A stretch of DNA of 20,918 bases from NCBI GenBank assembly GCA_040386295.1, contig JAZKFR010000136.1, positions 1 through 20,918 of the forward strand. Direction: 5' to 3'. Of this stretch, positions 1-7,719 are shown piece by piece (positions within the stretch are counted from its first letter, which is position 1; every line of letters begins with the position of its first letter). The notes below the pieces were generated by a model, which ran no database searches, was not told the origin of the DNA, and worked only from the letters and a program-made list of their open reading frames with translations. The position numbers and the translations under genes were made by a program. This DNA comes from JAZKFR01 sp040386295 (GTDB lineage: Bacteria > Pseudomonadota > Gammaproteobacteria > Burkholderiales > Rhodocyclaceae).

Positions 1-1004
1 TCATCGTCAGCGCGGCAACCAACCGCCCCGATGTACTTGATCCAGCGCTAATGCGACCAGGTCGCTTTGACCGCCAGGTGGTTGTCCCTCTGCCTGACAT
101 TCGCGGGCGCGAGCAAATACTGGTAGTGCATATGCGAAAAGTCCCTGTTGCTGCCGACGTTAAAGCAGACATCATCGCGCGTGGCACACCAGGCTTCTCG
201 GGTGCCGACCTCGCCAATTTAATCAACGAAGCCGCCTTGTTTGCCGCGCGCGGCAGCAAACGTTTAGTCGATATGTCTGACTTTGAGCGTGCCAAAGACA
301 AAATCATGATGGGTGCTGAACGGCGCAGCATGGTGATGAACGACGAAGAAAAACGCAATACGGCGTATCACGAATCAGGTCATGCCGTGGTGGCCAAGCT
401 CATGCCCAAGTCTGATCCGGTGCACAAAGTGACCATCATTCCGCGTGGGCGCGCCCTCGGTGTCACCATGCAGCTACCAGAAGAAGATCGCTACGCCTAC
501 GACCGCGTTTATCTGCTCAGCCGTATCGCCGTGCTCTTCGGCGGACGAATCGCAGAAGAGCTGTTCATGAACCAAATGACTACCGGCGCCTCAAACGACT
601 TTGAACGCGCAACCCAAATGGCGCGCGACATGGTGACGCGTTACGGCATGTCGGACGCGTTAGGCCCCATGGTTTATGGCGAGAACGAAGGCGAAGTATT
701 CTTAGGGCGCTCGGTGACAACCCATAAAAATGTTTCGGAAACGACCATGCAAAAAGTGGACGCCGAGATCCGCCGAATTATCGACGAACAATACGGCTTA
801 GCACGCAAATTACTCGAGGAGAACCGAGACAAGGTAGAAGCCATGACCGCCGCATTGCTTGAGCTGGAAACGATTGATGCCGACCAAATCGACGACATCA
901 TGGCTGGAAAACCACCCCGCCCGCCCAAACAAGCTCAGACAAAGCCAAAGAACACAGACACGCCGCCGCCTGATGCAACAGCCGACGCCGTTGCGCCAGC
1001 CTAA
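1..1004 (+). CDS. ftsH: ATP-dependent zinc metalloprotease FtsH (3' part, 5' end outside window)
   Basis: This is the C-terminal part of the membrane-anchored AAA+ protease that extracts and degrades membrane and short-lived cytosolic proteins; in E. coli its substrates include sigma-32. The frame is open from base 3, and about 333 residues are visible. It opens inside the second region of homology of the AAA domain (ATNRPDVLDPALMRPGRFD), followed by the AAA lid. The zinc protease motif HESGH falls at about residues 123-127 of the visible part, and the third zinc ligand Asp at about residue 199 (TTGASNDFERAT). The conserved segments VTIIPRGRALGV and EGEVFLGRS are present. The tail is rich in Pro, Lys and Thr, as is common in FtsH. 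The Walker A and B motifs and the two N-terminal membrane spans must lie upstream of the window. folP follows, as in many proteobacteria, but a strong terminator stands between them. Identification is secure. Confidence 0.98.
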   Translation, partial: IVSAATNRPDVLDPALMRPGRFDRQVVVPLPDIRGREQILVVHMRKVPVAADVKADIIARGTPGFSGADLANLINEAALFAARGSKRLVDMSDFERAKDKIMMGAERRSMVMNDEEKRNTAYHESGHAVVAKLMPKSDPVHKVTIIPRGRALGVTMQLPEEDRYAYDRVYLLSRIAVLFGGRIAEELFMNQMTTGASNDFERATQMARDMVTRYGMSDALGPMVYGENEGEVFLGRSVTTHKNVSETTMQKVDAEIRRIIDEQYGLARKLLEENRDKVEAMTAALLELETIDADQIDDIMAGKPPRPPKQAQTKPKNTDTPPPDATADAVAPA

Positions 1005-1108
1005 GAGTCAAGGCGCATCGCATATTCCAAGCCTCAGAGGAATCGATCCGGCGTGATTCAAGAGCAGCGTAGCAAGCTGTGGAAGAAAATGTAGTAGCAA
1101 ACTAAGCC

Positions 1109-1141
1109 AACCGGGGGAAAACAAATTCCCCCGGTTTTTTT
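1109..1141 (+). terminator. Rho-independent terminator after ftsH
   Basis: An 11-bp perfect stem (AACCGGGGGAA at 1109-1119 pairing with TTCCCCCGGTT at 1126-1136) closes a 6-base loop and runs into a seven-T tract at 1135-1141. It ends the ftsH transcript. The first possible folP ATG (1142) begins directly after the T tract. Bases 1005-1108 hold nothing recognisable. Confidence 0.93.
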
Positions 1142-2029
1142 ATGGCAATGCGGGGAAAAATGCGGGGAATACACAGTACTTCGACAGTGCTTCGATGCGC
1201 TTCGTTTCAGCTCACGCTAGATCGCCCTTTACTCATGGCGATCGTCAACTTGACGCCCGATTCTTTCTCTGGCGATGGTTTGCTCACGCCGAACGGCAAT
1301 CAGCAAGAAGCAGCGATTCGCTACGCTTTCGCGCAAATCGAAGCGGGCGCCGACCTGCTTGACCTGGGCGCTGAATCGTCACGCCCTGGGGCAATGCCCA
1401 TTTCTAGCGCAGAAGAGCTGGCAAGACTGCTGCCGATTCTCGACGCATTACGTGATTGCGCTGTGCCTATTTCTGTCGACACCTACAAGCCTGAAGTCAT
1501 GCGCGCCGCTTTGGCACATGGCGCTGCAATGATTAACGACATCTACGCGCTACGTATGCCCGGCGCTTTGGCAGCCGTTAAAGATAGCGACTGCGGCCTG
1601 TGTCTGATGCATATGCAGGGCGAGCCGCTGAGCATGCAGCAACAGCCGCAATACACAGAGGTCGTCACCGAAGTACGCGCATTCTTTAGCGAGCGCTTGG
1701 ACGTCGTCAAAGCGCACGGGATTGCGCCAGAGCGTCTGTTGCTCGACCCCGGCTTTGGTTTTGGCAAGACACTCGCACACAACCTCGAATTACTACGCCG
1801 CTTAGCCGAATTGGCGCACGAGCATGTGCCGCTTCTAGTCGGGCTCTCGCGTAAATCTATGCTCGGCACCCTAACTGGCCGTGCCAGCCAAGAAAGACAA
1901 GCTGCCAGTGTCGCTGCCGCCTTACTCGCTGCGCAAAATGGCGCGCAAATTCTCCGCGTGCACGACGTTGCCGCAACCCGTGACGCCCTTGCCGTCTGGC
2001 AAGCCGTGTTAGGAAGCGCTTCGGCTTAG
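1142..2029 (+). CDS. folP: Dihydropteroate synthase
   Basis: Condenses 6-hydroxymethyl-7,8-dihydropterin diphosphate with p-aminobenzoate to give dihydropteroate in folate synthesis; it is the sulfonamide target. Family blocks are in order (numbering from the 1142 ATG): MAIVNLTPDSFSGDG (32-46), DLGAESSRPGA (74-84), SVDTYKPEVM (111-120), INDI (131-134), LMHMQGEP (155-162), LLDPGFGFGKT (200-210), GLSRKSMLG (234-242), and RVHD (272-275). The start is uncertain. ATG 1142 abuts the terminator T tract. ATG 1160 has GGGGA just upstream, though the spacing is very short. GTG 1187 would give the usual short N-terminus before the first block. The longest form is 295 residues, the GTG form about 280. 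In related bacteria folP often continues into glmM; here a convergent methyltransferase gene follows instead. Confidence 0.96.
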   Translation: MAMRGKMRGIHSTSTVLRCASFQLTLDRPLLMAIVNLTPDSFSGDGLLTPNGNQQEAAIRYAFAQIEAGADLLDLGAESSRPGAMPISSAEELARLLPILDALRDCAVPISVDTYKPEVMRAALAHGAAMINDIYALRMPGALAAVKDSDCGLCLMHMQGEPLSMQQQPQYTEVVTEVRAFFSERLDVVKAHGIAPERLLLDPGFGFGKTLAHNLELLRRLAELAHEHVPLLVGLSRKSMLGTLTGRASQERQAASVAAALLAAQNGAQILRVHDVAATRDALAVWQAVLGSASA

Positions 2030-2070
2030 GCTTAATCAAGGCGCACGAAGTTTGTTCAGCCGAATGCGCT
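2015..2070. repeat. Inverted repeat spanning the folP and methyltransferase stop codons
   Basis: AGCGCTTCGGCT (2015-2026) is complementary to AGCCGAATGCGCT (2058-2070) with a single bulged base, leaving a spacer of about 31 bases. It covers the ends of two convergent genes, so it could terminate or protect both transcripts. There is no T tract on either side, so it is not a classical intrinsic terminator. Confidence 0.4.
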
Positions 2071-3260
2071 TACAAAGTGTGGCTGCGATCCCCCTGCTTA
2101 AAGCCAATTAGCGGCTCGCCCAGCCCTTTGCCGAAGGCGATCACTTTGAACAATTCCCCCATCTCGGCGGGCGAAATCAGCTTCTGCACCTCGTTCGCAA
2201 TAGGCAAATAACGCAGCGCATCGTCGGCTGGCGTGCGCGCTAACACTTCGGTCACACCGCAATTGAATAAAAACGTCGACTGCGTCGTATACCCGAGCAA
2301 ATCCAATCCATTAGCGCATGCGCTTTCGGTGACTGCGGTGAAATCAACATGCGCAGTAATGTCTTGCAAACCGGGAAAATAAAAGGCTTCACCATGCGCG
2401 TAATGGCGGTAATGGCACATCAAAGTGCCATTGTGCCGCTGCGGGTGGTAATACTCGCGCTGTGGGAAACCGTAATCGATCAACAATAACGCGCCACAAC
2501 GCAACGCTTTAGACAAAGCGGCCAGCCAAGCAGGCACAACAAGACTAAGCTCGCTGAGGTAGCCACCCTCTAGGGGAACGATGTTCTGCTCAACAGCAAG
2601 GTGTTGCGCGCGAGCCAACACGGCACCGCTAGCAGGTCGATCACGCCAAACAAGTTGATCGTTTTCATAAGCCACGCCACGTTCGTCAATTAAAACTTCG
2701 CCCTGCAGAGAAGCTCGCCAGTTAACGAGATGTACCGGCATGGCATCGAGTAATTCGTTGGCGAGAACCAAACCATCAATCTGCTCGGGTAGGCGGTCTA
2801 ACCAACGCACGCGCTCAAGCAAGTGGGGGGCGCGTTGCGTAATCGTCTGTTTTTGCCTGGCGCGTAGCTCACCCGAGAGATCAAGAATGCAATAAAGCTC
2901 AGGCAAACAACCCAAGCGATCTAGTTCAAGCAATAAATCGGCGGCCAAGCGCCCAGAACCGGCGCCCAATTCAATCACTTGTCTGGCACTGAGCGCCTGT
3001 ATTTGCGCCACCTGTAGCGCGAGCGTCTGGGCAAAAACCGAGCCCAATTCAGGTGCCGTGACAAAATCGCCCGCCGACCCGAATTTATGCGCGCCACCGG
3101 AGTAATAGCCCAAGCCCGGGGTATACAGCGCGAGCTCCATAAAACGAGCAAAACTAAGCCAAGCCCCAGCCTGATCAATTTCAGCAATAATTTGCCGCTG
3201 CAAAGCCGCACTACACCCCAGCGCGTCCGCCTCGGGTTGCGGTAAGTTTTTCATCATCAT
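2070..3260 (-). CDS. Class I SAM-dependent methyltransferase, MidA/NDUFAF7 (COG1565-type) family
   Basis: A 396-residue protein resembling the family that includes mitochondrial NDUFAF7/MidA, which methylates an arginine of a complex I subunit in eukaryotes. The role of bacterial members is less clear. The N-terminal family block is visible (FMELALYTPGLGYYSGG, about residues 40-56), then FGSAGDFVTAPELG (about 60-73). The SAM-binding glycine motif is VIELGAGSGRLAADLL at 95-110. Further family segments are LANELLDAMPVHLV, LLIDYGFPQREYYHP and HRHNGTLMCHYRHYAHG-like residues. Three ATG codons run in tandem at 3260, 3257 and 3254, so the exact start is ambiguous by one or two residues. It is convergent with folP, 40 bp away. 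No signal peptide is seen, so it should be cytosolic. The substrate cannot be read from the sequence. Confidence 0.9.
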   Translation of the reverse strand: MMMKNLPQPEADALGCSAALQRQIIAEIDQAGAWLSFARFMELALYTPGLGYYSGGAHKFGSAGDFVTAPELGSVFAQTLALQVAQIQALSARQVIELGAGSGRLAADLLLELDRLGCLPELYCILDLSGELRARQKQTITQRAPHLLERVRWLDRLPEQIDGLVLANELLDAMPVHLVNWRASLQGEVLIDERGVAYENDQLVWRDRPASGAVLARAQHLAVEQNIVPLEGGYLSELSLVVPAWLAALSKALRCGALLLIDYGFPQREYYHPQRHNGTLMCHYRHYAHGEAFYFPGLQDITAHVDFTAVTESACANGLDLLGYTTQSTFLFNCGVTEVLARTPADDALRYLPIANEVQKLISPAEMGELFKVIAFGKGLGEPLIGFKQGDRSHTL

Positions 3261-3485
3261 TGGGTGTCGGACGGAATCATGTTGTCATTTAAAAAATAGA
3301 CGCACAAACAAGCGCGGCTAGCGCTAAGAAAAACGATGCGGGGAAGGCAATCTCGACTAACGCAGTGGCTAATCAGCGCGATCTGCGAGACAGTTGATGG
3401 GCAAAGAATCTAATCAGAGCGTGCTCAGAGCGAAGCACAAAACAGAAGAATGATCACGTGCGACTAGCGCAAAAACGATCTAACT

Positions 3486-3494
3486 TGCTATAAT
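3486..3494 (+). promoter_or_regulatory. Extended -10 promoter of the tRNA-Thr gene
   Basis: A consensus TATAAT at 3489-3494 is preceded by TG at 3486-3487, giving the TGnTATAAT extended -10 form. A GC-rich stretch (CCGCGACG) follows where transcription should start, typical of stringently controlled stable-RNA promoters. No good -35 hexamer is seen 16-18 bp upstream, which fits an extended -10 promoter. The rest of the 3261-3520 gap holds nothing I can name. Confidence 0.7.
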
Positions 3495-3520
3495 CCGCGA
3501 CGTTTGTTTCAACGCATCAT

Positions 3521-3596
3521 GCCGATGTAGCTCAGTAGGTAGAGCAACGCACTCGTAACGCGTAGGTCACCAGTTCGATTCCGGTCATCGGCACCA
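3521..3596 (+). tRNA. tRNA-Thr, anticodon CGT
   Basis: A complete 76-base tRNA with encoded CCA (3594-3596). The acceptor stem GCCGATG/CATCGGC is perfect, the D stem is GCTC/GAGC, and the anticodon loop CTCGTAA places CGT at 3554-3556, reading threonine codon ACG. The T loop is TTCGATT. Two stem positions do not pair: A31.C39 at the top of the anticodon stem (3551/3559) and A52.C62 in the T stem (3572/3582). The gene stands alone with its own promoter. No clear terminator is seen in the 82 bp before the next gene's 3' end. Confidence 0.95.
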
Positions 3597-3678
3597 GTTT
3601 TCCCCCTACCCCACTCGCACTAACTCAAGCCATCTAGCTCATCAAGTAAAACTCAGCTCGGCCAAAAGCCCTACGAGT

Positions 3679-4257
3679 TTAGCGCACAGTCTGCAACTCG
3701 AGGCGCAATAAATCCTCTAGCTCTACCTCAGAAAGCCGTCCCAAGCGTTTGAAAATAGGCGTTCCTGCTGCATTGAGAATCACGGTATACGGTAGCGACA
3801 AACTGCTATTGCCAAATCGACGCGCCAAATCGACGCCAAGCAGATCGCCGCCAATCAACAAAGGGTAATTAACAGGGTAGCGCTCGGCGAAAGCCCGTAC
3901 CTGCTGCGCCTCATCAAGCGCGATACCCAAAAACTGTACGCCCTGCGCGGCATATTTTGTTTGCACACGCGCAAATCCAGGCATCTCCTCGCGGCAAGGC
4001 GGACACCAGCTAGCCCAAAAGTTCAGCACCAAAATCTTGCCCTGCCATTGCGCGATTTTCTGCGACTTACCCTGGTGATCATCCAGACGCATCGCGAAGA
4101 AATCCTCAATCGATGCTGTCGACAACTCAGGCAGCACGCTTTTTTCATCTTTTTTTACAGAGAAATACTCCGCCGTATAGACGCCCGCCAGAACAGCAAG
4201 ACAGAGTAACAACAGCGAAGCAACAAGGAATAAGCAACGTACATAGTTTTTTTGCAT
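3679..4257 (-). CDS. TlpA-like membrane-anchored thioredoxin (thiol-disulfide oxidoreductase)
   Basis: A 192-residue protein with one N-terminal membrane span (about residues 9-27) that should place a thioredoxin-fold domain in the periplasm. The active site is WCPPC at residues 84-88 within NFWASWCPPCREEMPGF, typical of the TlpA/ResA group. The cis-proline is P156 (SLPYTVI). Such proteins reduce disulfides in exported partners, for example apocytochromes c or copper-site cysteines of oxidase subunit II and SCO. The nearby oxidase cluster makes that a plausible role here, but the partner is inferred. No clear ribosome binding site precedes the ATG, so the start is moderately certain. It is divergent from mpl across 154 bp. 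Confidence 0.88.
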   Translation of the reverse strand: MQKNYVRCLFLVASLLLLCLAVLAGVYTAEYFSVKKDEKSVLPELSTASIEDFFAMRLDDHQGKSQKIAQWQGKILVLNFWASWCPPCREEMPGFARVQTKYAAQGVQFLGIALDEAQQVRAFAERYPVNYPLLIGGDLLGVDLARRFGNSSLSLPYTVILNAAGTPIFKRLGRLSEVELEDLLRLELQTVR

Positions 4258-4378
4258 GAGAAGAGCCAGAAAATGAGTTCGTTTCGCCTAAATGGCCAAA
4301 TACAAAACAAGCGTGCAGGACAAACAATGGCAAGGCAAAACAGCCCCACAGCAATATCCACAAGGCCTGGGCTGACGG

Positions 4379-4384
4379 TACAAT
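4379..4384 (+). promoter_or_regulatory. Possible -10 element upstream of mpl
   Basis: TACAAT lies 28 bp before the mpl ATG in the 154-bp divergent gap. The best -35 candidate at 16-bp spacing (TCCACA, 4357-4362) is poor. It is listed only because mpl must have its own promoter in this gap. Confidence 0.25.
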
Positions 4385-4411
4385 CGGCTGATTTTAACGT
4401 GGATTAACGAT

Positions 4412-5791
4412 ATGCACATTCATATTCTGGGTGTCTGCGGCACCTTCATGGGCGGCATAGCACAACTGGCAAAGGCCGCAGGACATCGTGTCAGCGGCTG
4501 CGATAGCCAAGTCTACCCACCGATGAGTACTCAGCTTGAAGCAGCAGGTATTAGCTTGCTCGATGGTTATAGTGCAGATCAAATTGCCCTCAATCCCGAT
4601 ATGTATGTGATCGGCAACGCGATCTCGCGTGGCAACCCCTTGCTCGAAGAAATTCTGGATCGAAATTTGCCCTATGTTTCCGGCCCACAATGGCTCGCTG
4701 AACACGTTTTACGCGGACGTTGGGTCTTGGCTGTTGCAGGAACACACGGAAAAACAAGCACTTCAGCGATGCTCGCCTGGATTTTAGAAGATGCAGGCTT
4801 GAGCCCAGGTTTTCTAATCGGCGGCGTGCCTCAGAATTTCGCTCTATCAGCCCGCTTATCGGGCGCCGATGCAGACAGCCCGTTCTTTGTTGTTGAAGCC
4901 GATGAATACGACACGGCGTTTTGCGACAAACGCTCAAAATTCGTGCATTACCGCCCGCGCACGACGATTCTCAACAATCTCGAGTTTGATCACGCCGACA
5001 TTTTCCCCGATCTTGCAGCAATTCAAACGCAGTTTCATCACCTCGTGCGCACCATGCCACGCCAAGGATTACTGGTCGTCAATGCGGGCGAAGCAAACTT
5101 AGACGCCGTACTGGCTCGGGGCTGTTGGACACCGGTCGAACGCTTTCAAGACCCCGCTGCTTGGCACATCGAAGGAGATGACCGCAACGGAACATTGTCT
5201 TTGAAAAAGGGGAGCACAACCCTCGCTGAAACAAGTTGGCAGTTAAACGGCGCGCACAACCACGCCAATGCGCTGGCTGCCATACTGGCGGCTAGACACA
5301 TAGGCGTTCGAGCGGAACAGGGTTTAGCTGCTTTAGGCAAATTCGAGGGGGTTAAACGACGTTTAGAACTGCGCGGAGCCGTTGGTGGCGTTAGGCTTTA
5401 CGACGATTTCGCCCACCACCCAACAGCCATTGCGACAACCCTTGCTGGCCTTAGGAGAAAGCACAACGGCGCGCGAATTCTGGCAGTACTTGAACCTCGT
5501 TCAAACACCATGAAACTGGGCACGATGAAAGCAGAATTAGCGAATAGTTTAAGCGCCGCTGACGAAATATTCTGCTACAGCGAGAATCTAACTTGGGACG
5601 CCAGAGAAAGCCTTGCCCCCCTGAGCAACGCGGGGAAAAAAGTCGTCATCAAGGCGCAGCTGACACAACTCGTTGCAGAAATTGTGGCCAGCGCCCAATC
5701 AGGTGATCAAATAGTCGTTATGAGTAACGGGGGGTTTGGCAACATTCAGCAAAAGCTAATTGATGCGCTGAATGAACGTTTAAAGACGTGA
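4412..5791 (+). CDS. mpl: UDP-N-acetylmuramate:L-alanyl-gamma-D-glutamyl-meso-diaminopimelate ligase (murein recycling)
   Basis: A Mur-ligase family enzyme that joins the recycled tripeptide L-Ala-D-Glu-mDAP to UDP-MurNAc in the cytoplasm, returning cell-wall fragments to peptidoglycan synthesis. The N-terminal Rossmann part starts HIHILGVCGTFMGGIA (residues 2-16), characteristic of Mpl rather than MurC. The ATP-binding loop GTHGKTST is at 110-117. VVEADEYDTAF and NNLEFDHADIF mark the central domain, and YDDFAHHPTAI and LEPRSNTM the C-terminal domain. At 459 residues it is the length of known Mpl proteins. A weak GTGGA sits before the ATG. Its last 12 bases overlap the 3' end of the convergent COX15 gene. 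Confidence 0.96.
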   Translation: MHIHILGVCGTFMGGIAQLAKAAGHRVSGCDSQVYPPMSTQLEAAGISLLDGYSADQIALNPDMYVIGNAISRGNPLLEEILDRNLPYVSGPQWLAEHVLRGRWVLAVAGTHGKTSTSAMLAWILEDAGLSPGFLIGGVPQNFALSARLSGADADSPFFVVEADEYDTAFCDKRSKFVHYRPRTTILNNLEFDHADIFPDLAAIQTQFHHLVRTMPRQGLLVVNAGEANLDAVLARGCWTPVERFQDPAAWHIEGDDRNGTLSLKKGSTTLAETSWQLNGAHNHANALAAILAARHIGVRAEQGLAALGKFEGVKRRLELRGAVGGVRLYDDFAHHPTAIATTLAGLRRKHNGARILAVLEPRSNTMKLGTMKAELANSLSAADEIFCYSENLTWDARESLAPLSNAGKKVVIKAQLTQLVAEIVASAQSGDQIVVMSNGGFGNIQQKLIDALNERLKT

Positions 5792-6778
5792 AGACCACAG
5801 GCGGCTATTGAGCGAAACCATAAAAATCAACAACAAAGCCGCTCCTGTGTTATGCGCAACGGCTAAGGGCAAAGGCAAAGACCACAGCACATTCGCTACG
5901 CCAAGAGAAATCTGAGCCAACAAAAGAAAAAACAAAGCGGCACCCCAAGCGCGCCAGACAGCAGAGCGCAGTAAGAGCAGGCTGAACGTACCTGCCAGCA
6001 AAAAGACCAGCAAAGCGCCGACGCGGTGTGTCCAGTGGATCGCCGTTAAAGCTGCTTGACTCAGCCACGCGCCCTCGGCAGTTTGCCCAAGCTCACGATG
6101 CAACTGAAAAGCGTGGCGAAAATCCATTTCGGGTAGCCACTGCCCCTGGCAACTCGGAAAATCGCCGCACGCCAAAGCCGCATAGTTACTACTAACCCAA
6201 GCGCCCAAGACGACTTGCATCAGGATCAGAACAAAGCTTAGCGCAGCAAGGTAGCGAAAAAGCCTAGTCGCCTTCTGGCCGTACGCTGTAGGCTGTCTGG
6301 TCTGACGCAGCAATAAAAAAACCAGCAACATCAAGGTCGTCATCCCACCCAACAAATGGGCGCTAACAATCACTGGCTTCAGCAGCAAAGTCACCGTCCA
6401 CATTCCGAGCGCTGCCTGAAAAACGACTGTCGCCAGCAAGGCGGTTGCCAAATAAGGCGATTGCCCAAGCGGCTTTCTGTGCCGCCAAGCGAGGCAAGCA
6501 ATGAGCAGAATGAGCAGGCCAAGACCCCCAGCGAAATAGCGATGCAGCATTTCTTTCCACGCTTTATGCGTTTCAACAGGCCGCTCAGGAAAAGCCTCTA
6601 AAGCTCTCGCCTGTTCATGCGCCTGCTCTGGTACACCGAGCAAATGGCCATAACAACCAGGCCAATCAGGACAACCCAAACCAGCATCGGACAGACGAAC
6701 GTAAGCACCCAAAGAAACGACGAACAGAGCCAGTATCGTTGCCAACAAAATCAAAGGACGGTAAAAACGCATAGTCAT
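5780..6778 (-). CDS. ctaA: Heme A synthase (COX15/CtaA family)
   Basis: Oxidises the C8 methyl of heme O to a formyl group, giving heme A for the aa3 oxidase. It is an integral membrane protein with about eight spans. Cysteine pairs lie in two periplasmic loops (GCPDWPGC near the N-terminus and ACGDFPSC in the second half). Four conserved histidine sites are visible: MLHRYFAG, SAHLLGGM, IHWTHRVG and VAHNTGAA. I chose the ATG at 6778 (332 residues); the frame is open upstream to 6829, but that would overlap ctaB. An ATG at 6772 is an equal alternative. It lies 16 bp after ctaB, so the two are probably co-transcribed. In many betaproteobacteria COX15 precedes ctaB; here the order is reversed. 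Confidence 0.95.
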   Translation of the reverse strand: MTMRFYRPLILLATILALFVVSLGAYVRLSDAGLGCPDWPGCYGHLLGVPEQAHEQARALEAFPERPVETHKAWKEMLHRYFAGGLGLLILLIACLAWRHRKPLGQSPYLATALLATVVFQAALGMWTVTLLLKPVIVSAHLLGGMTTLMLLVFLLLRQTRQPTAYGQKATRLFRYLAALSFVLILMQVVLGAWVSSNYAALACGDFPSCQGQWLPEMDFRHAFQLHRELGQTAEGAWLSQAALTAIHWTHRVGALLVFLLAGTFSLLLLRSAVWRAWGAALFFLLLAQISLGVANVLWSLPLPLAVAHNTGAALLLIFMVSLNSRLWSSRL

Positions 6779-6794
6779 GCTTCGTATTTCAAAA

Positions 6795-7694
6795 CTAAAT
6801 TGCGAAGTGATCGCCCAATAGCAGCGCAAACAACAACGTCAGATAAATAATCGACCAGCGGAAGGTGCGTTTAGCCAAACCATCGCTGTAATCACGCCAA
6901 AGCGCGAAGGTGTAAAACAAGAAAATCGCGTCCAGCACTAAAACCATCAGCAAATAAACAATACCGCTCATACCAAAGGTATAAGGCAAAACGCTTGCTC
7001 CCGTCAGCATCACAACGTAAAGAAAACTGTGTAAACAAGTGAATTCAATGCCGTGCGTAACAGGAAGCATGGGCAATCCGGCGTTGGCATACTCTTCTCG
7101 TCGATAGCAGGCAAGCGCCCAAAAATGAGGCGGAGTCCAAATAAAAATGATTAGGAAAAGAATCAGCGCTTCACCACCGACATGCCCCGTCATCGCAGCC
7201 CAGCCCAAAAGCGGTGGCATCGCTCCAGACGCACCACCGATAACGATATTCATCGGCGTTGCCGGTTTTAAAAGCACCGTATAAATCACTGCATAGCCGA
7301 GAAAAGTAGCGAGCGTCAGCCACATCGTCAGCGGATTAACAAAAGCGTACAGCAGCCACAAACCAAGCCCCCCGAGCAAACCGGCTAGCAGCAGAATCTC
7401 TGAAGCAGAAATGACGCCAGACGCGCTAGCACGTAAGCGGGTACGCGCCATACGCGCGTCAATGTGCTGCTCAATCAGACAATTGACTGCTGCTGCCGCA
7501 CCAGCAACCAAAGCAATGCCCAACGAAGCCACAATAAACAGCACAAAAGGAGGCAAACTGGGACTGGCCAAGAGCATGCCAATCATTGCTGTAAAAACGA
7601 TCAGGCTATTAACGCGCGGTTTGCACAGCTGGGCAAAAGCTGCCAAACGCTGTCCCAATGAGAGCGGGGGAAGCTGAGAAATAAGCGAAGACAT
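6795..7694 (-). CDS. ctaB: Protoheme IX farnesyltransferase (heme O synthase)
   Basis: A UbiA-family membrane prenyltransferase that attaches a farnesyl group to heme B, giving heme O, the precursor that the next gene product turns into heme A. The 299-residue protein shows the first Asp-rich motif region, NCLIEQHIDARMARTRLR, and the second family block, YRREEYANAGLPMLPVTHG, with about eight or nine hydrophobic spans. WTPPHFWALA is also typical. It begins 25 bp after the SCO-like gene and ends 16 bp before COX15, so it sits inside the SURF1 operon. The ribosome binding site is weak (GAGAG). Function is secure from the motifs and context; cyoE is the name used for the same family next to bo-type oxidases. 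Confidence 0.97.
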   Translation of the reverse strand: MSSLISQLPPLSLGQRLAAFAQLCKPRVNSLIVFTAMIGMLLASPSLPPFVLFIVASLGIALVAGAAAAVNCLIEQHIDARMARTRLRASASGVISASEILLLAGLLGGLGLWLLYAFVNPLTMWLTLATFLGYAVIYTVLLKPATPMNIVIGGASGAMPPLLGWAAMTGHVGGEALILFLIIFIWTPPHFWALACYRREEYANAGLPMLPVTHGIEFTCLHSFLYVVMLTGASVLPYTFGMSGIVYLLMVLVLDAIFLFYTFALWRDYSDGLAKRTFRWSIIYLTLLFALLLGDHFAI

Positions 7695-7719
7695 AGGACG
7701 ACTCTCTAATAATTTCGGC

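Noticed and set aside
3521..3680. tRNA-Thr as an integration site for a genomic island
   Set aside because: No integrase, no repeated tRNA 3' end nearby, and the neighbouring genes are ordinary core genes.
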